DNA from: Akkermansiaceae bacterium
GTDB taxonomy: Bacteria > Verrucomicrobiota > Verrucomicrobiia > Verrucomicrobiales > Akkermansiaceae
DNA length: 64,000 nt
Direction: 5' to 3'
Assembly: GCA_905182405.1 (NCBI GenBank)
Contig: CAJJBQ010000002.1
Span: forward strand, 744,001-808,000
This document shows, piece by piece, positions 63,052 to 64,000 of this stretch. The position numbers were made by a program, and so were the translations under genes. How positions within the stretch are numbered: the first letter of the stretch is position 1; each line of letters starts with the position of its first letter. The notes below the pieces were generated by a model. That model was not told where the DNA came from. It made no database searches and saw nothing but the letters and a program-made list of their open reading frames with translations.

Positions 63052-64000
63052 ATGAAGCTTGCCGCGATTATCGTTTCCCTTGTCTCTTCAGCGAAGGGGC
63101 AATTCGAAGGGGCTGAAGATTTTTCCAGCGCTCTTCGTCAGGAGAAATGGTTCCCCTTCACTAAAGGTGTCGGGAGCATATCGCTTTCGAGTCAAGAATT
63201 CAATTTCATCTCATCGTCCTCGGTCGGTGAGCACGAGGCCGGATTGTCCTGGGTCAATACTCCGGTGAAATACTCAGAAGACTGGGAGTTTCAGCTAGAT
63301 GTGGCGAATGCTTTAAACGTGTCGAATTCTTCCCGCTATGCTGCGACAGGCATTTACGTTGCGAATGGGAACGACGACAATGATCTCGCCTACCTCGAAT
63401 TTTACGGGACCTACTTTGATGATCTTGGTCGGTCTGTGAAGGGCTTCACGACGGGATTGAGTAACAACGGAACAAATTTTCACGAAGGAGACACTTTCGA
63501 ACTCCCCTTTGATACCGGCGCTCTCCGGGCAAAGTTCAATAACAGTGAACGGTCCCTGACGTTCTACTTTCACACTGGTCCAACCGAGAATGGATACTTC
63601 TGGCAAACTCTGGCGAAATACGGATTGGATGGAAGCAATGGGACGGAGGCCAATGTGAATTGGGCCATGCTTTCGAATGCCGAGTTCGACGTCGGTCTCT
63701 ATGGAACGGTAGTAGGAACCCGCTCGGTTGTCGGCCAAGTCACTGCTGATAATTTTACCGCAGATCGACCGGCCTTGGGGGTGCATCAGGTTGACTTCGA
63801 ACTTGAGGTTTCTCTCAATGCAGCTGGCGACGCGGTGGCACTGAGTTGGTTCTCCTTCGACGGCTTGGAGTATGTGGTTCAAGTTTCGAGTGATCTCGTC
63901 AACTGGTCTGATTTGAGGACGGTCGCCGGGACCGGTGCTTACTCCGGATTTGAGGTTGTGGCAGCTTCCGAGGAGGTTGTCTTTTACCGTATCTATTCAC
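63052..64000 (+). CDS. Secreted beta-rich protein, 3' partial
   Basis: The frame is open from ATG 63052 to the right edge, at least 316 residues, and the protein continues outside the window. The start gives a signal peptide (MKLAAIIVSLVSSAKGQFEG); an in-frame ATG at 62947 would add an odd leader. The mature part looks like a beta sandwich (FQLDVANALNVSNSSRYAAT, YLEFYGTYFDDLGRSVKG, LTFYFHTGPTENGYFWQ). The visible end (LEYVVQVSSDLVNWSDLRTV) resembles the C-terminal unit of many verrucomicrobial exported proteins. The minus-strand frame over the same bases is its shadow. Confidence 0.7.
   Translation, partial: MKLAAIIVSLVSSAKGQFEGAEDFSSALRQEKWFPFTKGVGSISLSSQEFNFISSSSVGEHEAGLSWVNTPVKYSEDWEFQLDVANALNVSNSSRYAATGIYVANGNDDNDLAYLEFYGTYFDDLGRSVKGFTTGLSNNGTNFHEGDTFELPFDTGALRAKFNNSERSLTFYFHTGPTENGYFWQTLAKYGLDGSNGTEANVNWAMLSNAEFDVGLYGTVVGTRSVVGQVTADNFTADRPALGVHQVDFELEVSLNAAGDAVALSWFSFDGLEYVVQVSSDLVNWSDLRTVAGTGAYSGFEVVAASEEVVFYRIYS

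Noticed and set aside
63313..63882. 189-codon minus-strand frame near the right edge
   Set aside because: It is antisense to the open plus-strand frame of a secreted protein that has a signal peptide and normal composition.
1..64000. CRISPR array, rRNA operon, intact insertion sequence or defence island
   Set aside because: I saw no regularly spaced repeats, no rRNA sequence, no complete transposase and no recognised defence genes.

Overview
The window looks like a chromosomal segment of a verrucomicrobial bacterium (PVC superphylum, probably a marine member of the Verrucomicrobiales). Support comes from a large secreted protein joining a dehydrogenase-like beta-propeller to a CxxCH cytochrome domain (typical of Planctomycetes and Verrucomicrobia), a stub of a Tat-exported DUF1501 protein, LamG and lamin-tail secreted proteins, a nickel superoxide dismutase, and a short 335-residue glutamyl-tRNA reductase. 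The cell envelope is Gram-negative: TamA/TamB, ExbBD/TonB, Pqi/MCE and OmpA-like proteins are all present. Species assignment is inference.

Layout. 1-4.5 kb: the end of tamB and then tamA. 4.5-6.0 kb: debris of a mobile element around tRNA-Met(CAU), with an integrase stub and a partial second copy of the tRNA. 6.0-9.0 kb (minus): a DUF3482 GTPase and its DUF2868 membrane partner. 9.1-13.1 kb: methionine synthase split into two genes, behind a near-perfect palindrome. 13.1-17 kb: a quinoprotein-like propeller, a possible secreted cysteine peptidase, an RNA methyltransferase and Ni-SOD. 17.2-24 kb: a broken DUF1501 gene, an exonuclease lacking a normal start codon, aroB, an MBL hydrolase, a SecD-head-like secreted protein coupled to an M23 peptidase, RidA, MnmH and TatD. 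23.9-26.2 kb: the PVC cytochrome protein.

27-31 kb (minus): rodA, tonB-like, exbB, exbD and def in one block. 31.8-37.3 kb (plus): a secreted protein, pqiA in two halves, the MCE protein pqiB, the lipoprotein pqiC, then selO. 37.3-40.3 kb (minus): a LamG surface protein flanked by broken relatives. 40.4-44.7 kb (minus): a tetrapyrrole operon ccsA/hemX, hemA, hemC, cobA-hemD with overlapping genes. Then apt and pgi. 48.4-54.7 kb (minus): a xylose operon (xylA, xylB, TIM-barrel epimerase, two Gfo/Idh/MocA oxidoreductases) ending in a UUCG-type terminator and facing a PAS-AraC regulator. 55.8-58.4 kb (minus): LysE exporter, HAD phosphatase, a TonB/OmpA-like hybrid. 58.6-61.4 kb: hom and lysC. 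61.4-63 kb: tRNA-Cys with a strong terminator, followed by fragments of dead genes (MORN repeat, methyltransferase, EF-hand protein with a stop codon). A secreted-protein gene runs off the right edge.

Most of the window is core metabolism and envelope biogenesis. The most unusual parts are the two tRNA-linked gene graveyards, the split metH with its candidate operator, the DUF2868/DUF3482 membrane GTPase pair, the SecD-head/M23 pair and the PAS-AraC xylose switch. I saw no CRISPR array, no intact insertion sequence, no rRNA and no complete defence system.
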